DNA from: CBDCTM01 sp965222005
GTDB lineage: Bacteria; Bacteroidota; Bacteroidia; Chitinophagales; Saprospiraceae
Direction: 5' to 3'
DNA: 64,000 nucleotides
Assembly (NCBI GenBank): GCA_965222005.1
Contig: OZ244935.1
Span: 434,001 to 498,000, forward strand
Part shown: positions 55,455 to 64,000 of the stretch, piece by piece
Layout: the number at the start of each line of letters is the position of its first letter
How positions within the stretch are numbered: the stretch's first letter is position 1
Notes under the pieces: model-generated
The model's input: the letters and a program-made list of their open reading frames with translations, nothing else
Databases searched by the model: none
What the model was told of the DNA's origin: nothing
Position numbers and translations under genes: made by a program

Positions 55455-56719
55455 AACCACCACGAGAAGCGGAAATGAGTAAATTATGCATCCAGTTTTT
55501 GTGATAAACAAAACCATTTAGTCTGGCAGCCGGACTTTTAAGAACTTGGCTGTCATCCCATGCACTGGGACAAGACGGAACAAAATTATATAAAAGAGCA
55601 AAAGCTCGAAAGTTGTTTGACGTACTTTCAACAGAAGCATGAAACATCTGTGAATTAAAAGCATGTCGATTCATTGACCTCATTAATCTGTCCAGCATAT
55701 TGGAGGTTTTGTGGGCAGTTGGAAAATCTAAATGGACTAACCATCTGTTTTTTTTCTGGCAAAGTTTGAGGATGTTATTTTTCATAGGGCAATCCGTTAA
55801 ATTAGCCATTGTCCATTCTCTAAGCCTTCTGATTTGTTGTGCAAGTTGCCTTTTAGAATCAGCTCTGTAGCAATCCCATATTTTATCAGCTACCTGATCA
55901 AAATAAGTCTTGAGTTTTTTCGTAGCTCTGTCGCGAACTTTTAAAAAAGCATGAAGGAAGCACTCAATAATTACGACTTTGACAAATAAATTTTTCCAGG
56001 CATTTTGAGTGGCCCACCATCCGTCTGTATTAAGGGTATGTGGCTGATAATCAGGGGATAAATCCAGTGCTTCGGTTTTAAAATCCTGATACCCAATCTG
56101 TAGCGATTCTGTATCAGCATGGGCACAGGCTGCCATTCCCAAAAAGCAGTTTTGACCAATGGTGGTTGCGATATAAGCACGTTGACCACCGACTTTAACA
56201 TGGTGTTCGTCTGCTAATAAATCCTTAGGTAAAAGCTCCGGATTTTTTATTGTAGTGCCAACGATGCTGTATTGATGTAAGCAATAATATAGTCGATACC
56301 ACAATGGAACCCCAAATTTCAATAAGAATAAAGGACCGGAAACTTCATCGGTTTTACCCCTGAAGTAAGGTAAAATAAAACTTGGTCGTATTCGATAATT
56401 GATACCCGATATCTCTATCTTCCGTAGCTGAATATCCATCTTCTTGGACATCCGATCACGACCATTTAAACAATATCCATTTGCCATTTGTAAAGGAAAA
56501 AGTTCTGGATGTTGATCGTACAAAGATTGGATCACTTCATGCGCTATTGTATTATTCGTCAAAAAAATATCATATTCTGCCTCACTTATGGGCAGTACTA
56601 TTGTCCGATTTTGCTTATCTTTAAGTGCCATTGATTTTGTTTCGTTTTATTAGTTACACTTAAAACATAAGCATTTTCAGTGGCTTTTTTTATTTATCAA
56701 CGCAAAACGTTACATTCAG
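55425..56719 (-). mobile_element. Insertion sequence with 24-bp imperfect inverted repeats and 8-bp target duplication
   Basis: The element is 1,295 bp. Its left end (from 55425) and the reverse complement of its right end (to 56719) match at 19 of 24 positions, both starting CTGA and sharing TAACG and TTGC blocks. The flanks carry the 8-bp direct repeat GAATTTTT (55417-55424 and 56720-56727). One transposase gene fills it in the minus orientation. An 8-bp duplication fits IS256/Mutator-type elements. Confidence 0.92.
55429..56631 (-). CDS. DDE transposase, Mutator/IS256-like
   Basis: The 400-residue transposase occupies nearly the whole insertion sequence. Candidate catalytic residues are Asp141 (LLADEHHVK) and Asp203 (NTDGWWATQNAW), followed by Cys224-x2-His227 in IIECFLHAF, the C/D-x2-H motif of the Mutator/IS256-type superfamily. 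The final acid is probably Asp314 in TSNMLDRLMRSMNR (compare the TTN-x-x-E pattern) or Glu335 in VESTSNNFRAF. The N-terminal 120 residues probably bind DNA. The stop lies four bases inside the left terminus. The reading frame looks intact, so the element may be active. Confidence 0.85.
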   Translation of the reverse strand: MALKDKQNRTIVLPISEAEYDIFLTNNTIAHEVIQSLYDQHPELFPLQMANGYCLNGRDRMSKKMDIQLRKIEISGINYRIRPSFILPYFRGKTDEVSGPLFLLKFGVPLWYRLYYCLHQYSIVGTTIKNPELLPKDLLADEHHVKVGGQRAYIATTIGQNCFLGMAACAHADTESLQIGYQDFKTEALDLSPDYQPHTLNTDGWWATQNAWKNLFVKVVIIECFLHAFLKVRDRATKKLKTYFDQVADKIWDCYRADSKRQLAQQIRRLREWTMANLTDCPMKNNILKLCQKKNRWLVHLDFPTAHKTSNMLDRLMRSMNRHAFNSQMFHASVESTSNNFRAFALLYNFVPSCPSAWDDSQVLKSPAARLNGFVYHKNWMHNLLISASRGGFRNQCNPL

Positions 56720-56727
56720 GAATTTTT

Positions 56728-58671
56728 GAATTACTACATTATTATAATGGAGGCCAAGGAGAGCTCAATGAAACAGATTACCCAGGGTTCAAGGACTCTG
56801 ACCTAAAATTCTGGCTTGATATTTATGAAGCGAATCCAGAACTTGCACATAATTGCGCAACTATTATCTTTTGTGCTTCAGATTTTAGTATTATTGCAAA
56901 TGATATAGACATTGTACGTTCCCAATGTGGAATTCCTGCAGAACCTCCTTTCGACTATTTCGAAGAAACTTGCCAAAAAATTGTTGACTACAATGCGTTG
57001 GTTTATGTAGTATTGTGTAAAAGTGGTATTTCAAATACTAGTACACCATCTGGCTTTGATGTCAAGATTTCTGATTTATCAAAAGGGTTTAGAGTACCCA
57101 AAATCGCATTAGTCCCCGAAAACGAGAATGTAGAAAATGACATAAGTACTAAATTTATTATAGATACTTTACCAGGAGAAGAAATTAGTAGTTTTAGCCA
57201 AGTCATTAACCAAGGCTTCATAACTCCTAAAGGATTTTTAAAGACTTCAAACGCTGATATATATTACAACTATCATCATAAATCAATAAGTCTTGATAAG
57301 AGGATATTAAGTAATGTGACCCATGAAATAGATGACTGGGATGCCGAACAAACAATTTATATAGAAAAAACCGACTCTATAAACTCTTTTCTCCTCGCTT
57401 ACGAAGACAGTCTGACAAGCTGGACCAACAGCTTGGTTTCAGATAGCCTGCTTACTATTGAACACTTATCGAAAACAACCTCTGAATTATTTATAGCAGG
57501 CTTGTATCAGGGCGAATTAAGCTATGATTCTACCATTTTAAACAATGCTGCCACTTCCGCTGCTTTTCTGATGAAAACCTCTTTTGATGGAACCCTCAAC
57601 GATATACACCTATTGGAAAATATCCATAAAGATGAAGTGTTGTTTTCAGAAAATAGAGATGGTGAGATTATAATTGCTGGCAGGTATCACGACAACTGGA
57701 TCAAATTGAACGGCACTATTATTCCAATGAACAATAACGAAGGCTATTTTGTATTGTCAATTGATCCTGACAATCAGCTCAATTTTATCACGAATATTAA
57801 TGCCGACAACACATTTGAATTGATAGACTTATCGCATGCCGATGACCGTTTGAGGTCAGCTCTTACTTTTTCCGGCATTGGTAATATTACACTGAATGGA
57901 AATGCTATATTTTCGGCTACCCAAAAACATTTAGTCACTTTGATCATTAATGAAGACGGAACGCTCAAATGGACCTTGCCGCTTGAAAGTGCCAATATCA
58001 ATAGTGCTAAATTTGATATGCTATTTGCCAAAGATGAAGCCCTGATGCTGGGGCTTACTTATTCTAATTCGATCAACGTGCTCACTGACACGCTGATGAG
58101 TGAAGGTGGATATGACATAGCACTTCTCAAGCTGGATACAGTCGGCAACTTGCAATGGACCAAAACCTTTGGCACACCAGATGAGGAAAATGTGGCTCAC
58201 CTGCTTTATGACAATGGTGTGTTGTTCTTCGGCGGAGAGTTCTCGGGCCCCACCAGCGAAAGAACAATAGGCGGCTATCGCTTTGTCAATCTCACGAGTT
58301 TGGATCAACGAGCATACATTTCCTATATTTTAGATGACAACGCAACTGTTGCAATAGCTGAAAAAATTAATAAACAAGACCAAAAAGGATTGGTTGAGGA
58401 TAGATTTTCTGATAGTAAAACAAATACTTTTAGCGTATCTCCTAATCCCTTTAACCAACAAATCAATATCGATGTTCACAATGATCGGATTGGAAGGGTA
58501 GAAATAAGCAATACAATCGGCCAGGTGATACATGTACATCACATCAGCAACCCGGGGCACTACGTCCTAGATATGAGCAGCAATGTGGATGGCCTGTTTA
58601 TCGTAACTGCTTTTGACCGGGAAGGGAAATTTGTAGCTCTGAAGAAATTGATTAAATCCAGGACAAAATAA
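56728..58671 (+). pseudogene. 3' part of the split T9SS cargo gene, with sorting domain
   Basis: This is the continuation of the gene at 53343. A start codon at 56680 lies within the insertion sequence terminus and is not the native start. Codons from 56728 read ELLHYYNGGQGELNE and run 647 residues to the stop. The first 200 or so residues have no recognised domain. About 230-560 are propeller-like strands (for example GGYDIALLKLDTVGNLQWTKTFG), and the last 85 or so residues are a T9SS type A sorting domain (FSVSPNPFNQQINIDVHN ... VALKKLIK). Because the first part has lost its sorting signal and the second its signal peptide, neither should reach the cell surface. Confidence 0.8.
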
Positions 58672-58681
58672 ATGTAAAGGT

Positions 58682-59470
58682 ATGAGCAAACCATTAAAAC
58701 GAACCCTCTTTTTGACCCTTTTGCTTGTGTATTCCAGCATCAATTGCATTTGGGCGCAATGGCAATCTCTGGGCTTTGGTAGCGATCATCTTTTTGAAGC
58801 TATTCATTTTATTGATGTGAACACTGGTTTTGTATCCGGTGATAAAGAGGTATTCAGAACGCTGGATGGAGGAGAAAGCTGGGAAATGGTATATCAGTCA
58901 CCTGGGTTGACTAATGTTAAATTATTTGATATTACCTCTTTGGATGATACTACATTTTTCATAGCAGGAGGAAGGTACGCTCCACAAGCAACTTCTATGG
59001 TTTTAAAATCTACTGATAAAGGAGATAACTGGTACAAGGCAAATACTCCTTTAGAAACTGACTGGCTGAATGATATACTATTTGTCAACGACAGCATCGG
59101 ATATGCCGCCGGTGATCATGCTACTATACTTAAAACTTATGACCGGGGCGAAAACTGGGAAAAACTCCCTTTCAATACGGATGTATTTTTGAATGGGCTA
59201 CATTTTTTCGATGCCAATAATGGTCTGGTAGTTGGAGGACTTCATTCAAATACTACTTCCATTTTTCGTACCGATGACGGGGGCCAAAGCTGGACAGAAA
59301 TCGAGACAGATGCTATCGCTAAGTTTTTAATTGCAATAGATTTTCCTACTCCCTCGACAGGCTATATAGTCGGTTGGGAGGAAACGGTATTGAAAACTAC
59401 GGATGGCGGGAGCAGCTGGGAGGCACTGAGCTGTGATTATAATGGTGGTTCATACTCAATGGTTCATTAA
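58682..59470 (+). pseudogene. 5' part of a YCF48/BNR-repeat T9SS cargo gene split by an insertion sequence
   Basis: True coding runs to 59456, which is 258 codons plus one base; the last four residues come from the insertion sequence. A signal peptide (to about CIWAQ) is followed by repeated units of the YCF48/BNR type (for example GYAAGDHATILKTYDRGENW, GFVSGDKEVFRTLDGGESW, GYIVGWEETVLKTTDGGSSW), which form a beta-propeller. It starts 11 bp after the preceding split gene, so they probably formed one transcript. The continuation is at 60789-61261. Confidence 0.82.
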
Positions 59471-60783
59471 CTTTTTTGCAAAGATTTAGGAAAATAAAAA
59501 AGGAAGTACGAATTTGGTAGAATGCAACTTCAGACCAATCATACTTCCAGCGAGAGTAAGACTCTCACCGAAAAAATAGTAAATAAATTGCAATGCATCA
59601 CAAAGCCGAGTAAGAAATTTTTCATTTCGACGATTATTTTGTTTTTATCGCTACGAGGTCGATATAATTTCAAAGGGATGAGCAGGTATAGTTCAAATTG
59701 TGAGATGACATTTCATAATCAATTTGAGAAAGAGTTTGATTTTCTGTCATTCAATATTGAATTGTGCAATGATCAATTTAGGGGTCGAACAATTTTAGCC
59801 TTTGATCCGTCCTATATTCCTAAAAGTGGGAAGCACACCCCCAATGTTGACTACTATTACAGTGGTTGTTTGGGTAGACCAGCCAAAGGGCTTGAAATAG
59901 GTGGATTAGCAGCAGTTAGCATAGATGACAATACTGCATTGCATTTGCAAGCAACCCAAACAATCAGTAGAGAAAAGCTCAATGAAAAAGAGATGACGCT
60001 GGTAGATTTTTATGCCCAAACCATAATTGATCTGGCCCCTCAGGTAAGTCATATCTCCAGTCATTTAGCTGTAGATGGTTACTTTGCTAAGCTCCGTTTT
60101 ATAGACCCAATCAAGGCACAAACTGAATTAGACATCATTTGTAAATTGAGAAAAGACGCTAATCTGAAGTATTTGTACAAGGGGCCAAAAAGAAAAAGGG
60201 CGGGTAGGCCAAAAAAGTATGATGGCAAAATAAATGTCCAAAAAATTGACAAACGCCGATTTGATTTAGTTCATCAAGATGATGATGTAAAAATATATCA
60301 AATCGAATGCTGGTCAGTAAGATTAAAAAGAAAAATCAACCTGGCTTATGTGGAATTCCTAAAAGAAGGAAAACCTACTGACCGTTACGCCATGTATTTT
60401 TCAACGGACTTAGAATTAGACGCCTTTTCCATCTATTGCTTTTACAAAGCTCGTTTTCAGATTGAGTTTTTGTTCAGAGATGCAAAACAATATACCGGAT
60501 TAACCAACTGCCAATCCAGAAATGAGAATAAGCTACACTATCACTTTAATATGTCACTTAGCAGTGTAAATGTAGCTAAAGCCGCCCATTATCTGTCAGT
60601 CAAAAAAGAAAACAGAACTAGCTTTTCTCTGGCTGATATTAAAACCTCGTATTTCAATGAACTCATGCTCAATTTCTTTTTATCAAACTTAGACATTGAG
60701 CCTGAGTTGATAAAAAATAAACCAGCTTTTAAAAAGCTATTAGGTTTCGGCAAAATTGCCGCTTAATTCTTTATGAACCATTG
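59457..60783 (+). mobile_element. IS4-type insertion sequence with 5-bp target duplication ATACT
   Basis: The element is 1,327 bp. Its termini are inverted repeats beginning CAATGGTTCAT (left, from 59457) and the same read inward from 60783; 11 bases match perfectly and the next few are similar. It is flanked by the direct repeat ATACT (59452-59456 and 60784-60788). Its one gene is a full-length transposase in the plus orientation. Confidence 0.9.
59522..60766 (+). CDS. IS4-family DDE transposase
   Basis: The 414-residue transposase has a DDE triad with Asp95 (LAFDPSYIP), Asp185 (LAVDGYFAK) and Glu315. Around the last acid it has the IS4-family YREK signature exactly: Y308-x2-R311-x3-E315-x6-K322 in YKARFQIEFLFRDAK. 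A Gly/Arg-rich turn (KRKRAGRPKK, about 223-232) resembles an AT-hook or linker. The gene nearly fills the element, and the frame is intact. It is inserted in a propeller-encoding gene. Confidence 0.9.
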   Translation: MQLQTNHTSSESKTLTEKIVNKLQCITKPSKKFFISTIILFLSLRGRYNFKGMSRYSSNCEMTFHNQFEKEFDFLSFNIELCNDQFRGRTILAFDPSYIPKSGKHTPNVDYYYSGCLGRPAKGLEIGGLAAVSIDDNTALHLQATQTISREKLNEKEMTLVDFYAQTIIDLAPQVSHISSHLAVDGYFAKLRFIDPIKAQTELDIICKLRKDANLKYLYKGPKRKRAGRPKKYDGKINVQKIDKRRFDLVHQDDDVKIYQIECWSVRLKRKINLAYVEFLKEGKPTDRYAMYFSTDLELDAFSIYCFYKARFQIEFLFRDAKQYTGLTNCQSRNENKLHYHFNMSLSSVNVAKAAHYLSVKKENRTSFSLADIKTSYFNELMLNFFLSNLDIEPELIKNKPAFKKLLGFGKIAA

Positions 60784-60790
60784 ATACTAT

Positions 60791-61261
60791 GATGTGCATT
60801 TTATTAATGAACTGGAAGGCTACAGAGCAGGCATACACCATGCAGAAGGATTCATCAAGCACACTACAGATGGAGGGCTCACCTGGAATGTTGTTGAGCT
60901 TGACACTTTCTCGCCTGCAGGGATTTTCTCATTGGATTTTGTCAATGATGGGTTGGCTTATGCGGCAGGTGCTTTCGGAGTCATTCTAAAAATGGATAAC
61001 TCCACTTCAATAAAAAGCCCCAATAGTTCCGCTTTTCAAAAATTACAAATACATCCCAACCCCGTCCACAACACCCTCTACCTAACCGGCAATAATGACT
61101 ATCAACAACTCGAAGTGTTTGACACCTTCGGTCGGCTGGTTCTGAAAGCGGGAAATGTCCGGGAGTTGGATTGTTCTGCATTAATCCCTGGCAGCTACAT
61201 TGTCAAAGCCTGGAACAATGCCTTCCAACAGCAACTCACCGCTCGCTTCATAAAACTATAG
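60791..61261 (+). pseudogene. 3' part of the split YCF48/BNR cargo gene, with T9SS sorting domain
   Basis: Joining the last base before the insertion (59456) to 60789-60790 makes codon TAT, and the frame continues from 60791 (DVHFINELEGYRAGIHHAEG ...) through a further YCF48-type unit (HTTDGGLTW, GLAYAAGAFGVILK) to a T9SS type A sorting domain (LQIHPNPVHNTLYLTGN ... LTARFIKL). The GTG at 60794 is only an internal codon. The intact protein would have about 415 residues. A further insertion sequence of IS21 type begins about 100 bp downstream. Confidence 0.82.
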
Positions 61262-61372
61262 CGCCCGCTATCCTCCTACTTCGTTACACATACCCTTTCG
61301 CCTGCAACTGAAATAGCTCGGCATATTTGCCGCCCTGCGCGGCATTGTTGCATGAATAGAAGCAAAACTGTA

Positions 61373-61552
61373 AAATCCGGCCATACTGACCCACCCATTT
61401 CGGAGTTGTTGACCCACCCCCAATTAGGGCAAATGTTAGTAACATTTCGGTCATACTGACCCACCTAAGCTTGTTAGGAGGAGCCGTCATTCCGGCATAT
61501 TGACCCCCTTGATTTGTTTTAGGCGACTGTCATTCCGGCGTACTGACCCGCC
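61373..61552. repeat. Five tandem-like terminal repeats of the IS21-type element
   Basis: Copies of about 22 bp with the consensus CATTYCGGYCATACTGACCC lie at 61373-61395, 61396-61420, 61443-61465, 61488-61508 and 61531-61552. Spacings are about 23-47 bases. Multiple repeats at the ends are characteristic of IS21, where IstA binds. Confidence 0.8.
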
Positions 61553-61625
61553 TTATATATAGTGGATACTTACGATTAAATAGCCATGTTCGCAGTTTTT
61601 TTCAAGCAAAAAAACGGTCAAGAAC

Positions 61626-63191
61626 ATGGGACAATTTAAACGTATGGATCAAGTAAGAACGATTATTAAAACCTATATCAGCACGAGTTCTCTTCGCGCC
61701 ACAGCAAGTAGATTACAAGTTTCTAAAAACACAGTGAAGCATTATGTAAGACTTGGGAAAGCCTTTGATGAAGATCTTGCGCAAGTTCTTTCATTGGACG
61801 ATTCCGCTTTCACTGCGGTGTTTTATCCCTCTAAAAATACAGTGGCTGAACAACGAAAAGAGGCTTTTAAAAGTAAGATTGATGATTGGATAAAAGAATT
61901 AAAACGAGTGGGTGTAACTCGCTATTTATTGTGGGAGGAGTACATCGAAGAACACCCAGATGGTTATAGTTACACTCAATTTTGTGAACACTTTAAACGC
62001 GAGATAGGACGACGAGATTTGACGATTAGCTTAGCGCACCAAGCAGGTAATGTCATGCAAGTAGACTTCGCTGGAAAGAAAATGCGATGGGTAGATTTAA
62101 CTACTGGAGAAGTTCATGAATGCGAAGTTTTGGTAGCGGTGATGCCACATAGTCAATATACTTTTGCCATCGCACTTCCCTCTCAAAAGGTAGCTGACTT
62201 TATTTATGGATTAAATCAAGCGCTTCTTTTTTTCGGTAAACTACCTCAAGTTATTTTATCCGATAATCTAAAATCATATGTTAGTCGAGCTGATAAATAC
62301 GAACCTACTTTTAATGAATTATGTGTACAATTAGCTGCACATTATCAGCTCGATTTAAGTGCCACTCGCGTTGGAAAACCCAAAGATAAAGCGAGTGTAG
62401 AAAACATGGTGAATACGGTTTACAGACGCATTTATGCTCCATTGAGAAACGAGACTTTTCATAGTATAGAGGAGTTAAATGCAGCAATCACAGAGCAGCT
62501 AAGCCAACATAATAATAAACCCTATCAACAAAAACAAGGTACACGCAAAAGTGTTTTTGAAGCTTTTGAATTGCCTGTAATGAGATCACTCCCTTGTGAT
62601 CTGTTTGAACTTAAAAAGACCATCACACCTCAAGTTAGAAGGAACTATCATGTTTTTCTAGGAGAGGACAAAGCTTTTTACTCTGTCCCTTTTCAATATG
62701 CAAAACAACAAGCGACCGTCATTTACACCTCAAAAAATGTAGAGGTATATATTGATAATCAACGGGTTGCAACTCACAAGCGAGTTTACTACACCGGGTC
62801 ACAACAGTACCAGACAAAAATGGAACATATGCCTCGGTCGCACAGGGAGTGGAAAAAAGCAAAAGGCTTTGATGCCGCTTATTTTCTTAGTCAGGCTGAG
62901 CAAATAGGTCCTGCTACTCGCTGGGCTATCCAGCATATTCTACTCTCCAGAATCCATGAAGCCCAATCTTATGGTAGCTGCCAAGGTATTTTAGGTTTTG
63001 CAAAAAAGTATAATTCTGAACGTTTGGAGCGAGCTGCTCTTCGTTGCCAAAAAGCAGATAAGGCAAGCTATTACATGATCAAAAATATCTTAGTTCGAAA
63101 ACTCGACACCGTTGATGATCAACTTGAATTATTTGACTCACTCACAATAGGGGAACACGAAAATATAAGAGGCCCTGAGGCTTATCAATAG
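61626..63191 (+). CDS. istA: IS21-family transposase IstA
   Basis: IstA makes the DNA cuts and strand transfer for IS21-type transposition, together with the ATPase IstB. The 521-residue protein has an N-terminal helix-turn-helix (about 5-45, SLRATASRLQVSKNTVKHYV) and an integrase-like (rve) core with Asp147 (MQVDFAG), Asp213 (LSDNLK) and Glu259 (KDKASVENMV). The C-terminal region carries a beta-barrel-like segment (YHVFLGEDKAFYSVPFQYA). The frame is intact. istB follows after 87 bp. Confidence 0.95.
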   Translation: MGQFKRMDQVRTIIKTYISTSSLRATASRLQVSKNTVKHYVRLGKAFDEDLAQVLSLDDSAFTAVFYPSKNTVAEQRKEAFKSKIDDWIKELKRVGVTRYLLWEEYIEEHPDGYSYTQFCEHFKREIGRRDLTISLAHQAGNVMQVDFAGKKMRWVDLTTGEVHECEVLVAVMPHSQYTFAIALPSQKVADFIYGLNQALLFFGKLPQVILSDNLKSYVSRADKYEPTFNELCVQLAAHYQLDLSATRVGKPKDKASVENMVNTVYRRIYAPLRNETFHSIEELNAAITEQLSQHNNKPYQQKQGTRKSVFEAFELPVMRSLPCDLFELKKTITPQVRRNYHVFLGEDKAFYSVPFQYAKQQATVIYTSKNVEVYIDNQRVATHKRVYYTGSQQYQTKMEHMPRSHREWKKAKGFDAAYFLSQAEQIGPATRWAIQHILLSRIHEAQSYGSCQGILGFAKKYNSERLERAALRCQKADKASYYMIKNILVRKLDTVDDQLELFDSLTIGEHENIRGPEAYQ

Positions 63192-63278
63192 GTATCTATT
63201 GAACTCAATAACATTTATTTTTTAACTACTCCCTTAGATAATATAAAATTATAAAGGGATATAAAACAATCAATAATT

Positions 63279-64000
63279 ATGAAAAACGGATCTCTGGAAA
63301 TTATGAGAATGCTAAAATTAACAGGCATGGCGGATGCTTACGAGGCAGCTCTTGGATTACCAATCAACCAGCAAGCAGACGCACATGAAATGATTGCCAA
63401 TCTGATTGATGCAGAAAAACAGCATCGTTGGCACAAGCGAATGAAAATGTTTTTAAGACTCTCCAAACTTCGTTATCAAGCCAACATTCAAGACATCGAT
63501 TGTTCTAAAACAAGAAATCTCTCCAAGGAAAAATTAATGCTCCTTGCAGACTGTGCTTACCTCGACCGAGGAGAAAATGTTTTGATTACCGGCGCCACTG
63601 GTTGTGGTAAATCATACCTGGCTTGCGCTTTAGGAAATAACGCTTGTGTCAATGGATACCGAACACTTTACTTTAACATGAATCGATTCACCGAACAGAT
63701 CGCTTTAGCCAAAACAGACGGCACCTTAATCAAGTGGATGGACAGATTAAAAAAAGCTAAACTCATCATCTTTGATGACTTTGGATTACAACCCATCACA
63801 CATCAGGTAAAGTTAATCTTGTTACAGATTTTGGAAGACCGTTACGAAAACGCCGCTACTATTATTTGCTCTCAACTGCCAGTGAGTAAATGGCACCAAT
63901 ATTTTAATGAACCAACTTTGGCAGATGCCATCCTTGACCGGATCGTCCCCAAAGCACATCGAATAGAATTAAAAGGAAAAAGTTTAAGGAAACCTATAAA
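63279..64000 (+). CDS. istB: IS21-family helper ATPase IstB (3' end outside the window)
   Basis: An ATG at 63279 opens a frame that runs to the window edge (about 240 codons), beginning MKNGSLEIMRMLKLTGMADA. The Walker A is GATGCGKS and the Walker B LIIFDDFG, and the arginine-finger region near SLRKP close to the end is typical of IstB, so only the last few residues are missing. IstB is an AAA+ ATPase that bends target DNA and directs IstA. The protein is DnaC-like. Confidence 0.93.
   Translation, partial: MKNGSLEIMRMLKLTGMADAYEAALGLPINQQADAHEMIANLIDAEKQHRWHKRMKMFLRLSKLRYQANIQDIDCSKTRNLSKEKLMLLADCAYLDRGENVLITGATGCGKSYLACALGNNACVNGYRTLYFNMNRFTEQIALAKTDGTLIKWMDRLKKAKLIIFDDFGLQPITHQVKLILLQILEDRYENAATIICSQLPVSKWHQYFNEPTLADAILDRIVPKAHRIELKGKSLRKPI

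Larger units (their letters stand above)
61366..64000 (+). mobile_element. IS21-type element, left part (right end outside the window)
   Basis: The left end is marked by five related repeats (61373-61552), followed by istA and istB in the order and orientation of IS21 elements. The exact outer terminus could not be fixed; a TGT at about 61370 is a candidate. The right terminus and the target duplication lie beyond the window. Confidence 0.75.

Noticed and set aside
56680..56727. ATG at 56680 as start of a separate protein
   Set aside because: It lies within the terminus of the insertion sequence; the native frame continues from the gene at 53343.
60789..60989. Plus-strand frame at 60789 in another frame
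   Set aside because: The frame from 60791 continues the split propeller gene and ends in a sorting domain; the other is its shadow.
1..64000. tRNA or rRNA genes
   Set aside because: I searched by eye for tRNA-like arms and rRNA blocks and saw none I could support.

Overview
The window looks like a chromosomal segment of a member of the Bacteroidota, probably a Saprospiria/Lewinella-type bacterium. Signs of this are type IX secretion (T9SS) C-terminal sorting domains, SprB-type repeats, phylum-typical families (DUF6427, DUF2480, CRTAC1/UnbV lipoproteins, a five-helix b558-type succinate dehydrogenase anchor) and promoters of the form TTG-N19/20-TAnnTTTG. The phylum is well supported; the finer placement is inference.

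Positions 1-31,460 are mostly housekeeping: purQ, a DsbD-like disulfide reductase with a duplicated sensor domain, a lytic transglycosylase, scpB, a DksA-like zinc protein, radA, asnS, a LolD-like ATPase, a large T9SS cargo protein, the sdhCAB operon, RNase R, an orphan PAS histidine kinase, lspA, a guanine deaminase, a DUF819 transporter and a vanadium-haloperoxidase-like lipoprotein. Positions 31,461-43,857 hold a CRTAC1/UnbV lipoprotein, an MFS transporter, several membrane proteins, a bestrophin, a beta-helix lipoprotein and two family-2 glycosyltransferases.

Positions 43,893-47,440 are a tandem array of 5.2 nearly identical copies of a 679-bp unit with no convincing gene. It ends 23 bp before the most likely start of a GT-C mannosyltransferase-like gene.

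Positions 48,850-61,261 are the accessory region of most interest. A secreted protein with lamin-tail and PKD/SprB-like domains ends in an A/T-rich metzincin-like domain (HxxxHxxGxxH plus a Met-turn) whose catalytic Glu is replaced by Ala. Its stop codon overlaps the start of a small lipoprotein gene. After that gene lies a 20-codon remnant matching the C-terminal tip of the upstream protein, and then a second lipoprotein gene that carries the same domain twice. This is the layout expected of a polymorphic toxin with displaced toxin-tip and immunity cassettes. I infer a periplasm-directed, T9SS-linked effector/immunity system in which the current effector may be catalytically dead.

Downstream, two further T9SS cargo genes are each interrupted by an insertion sequence with clear inverted repeats and target duplications (8 bp and 5 bp). 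Removing the element and one duplication restores an open frame in both. An IS21-type element (istA, istB and five end repeats) runs off the right edge. The region therefore shows both gain of cassettes and ongoing decay of secreted-protein genes.
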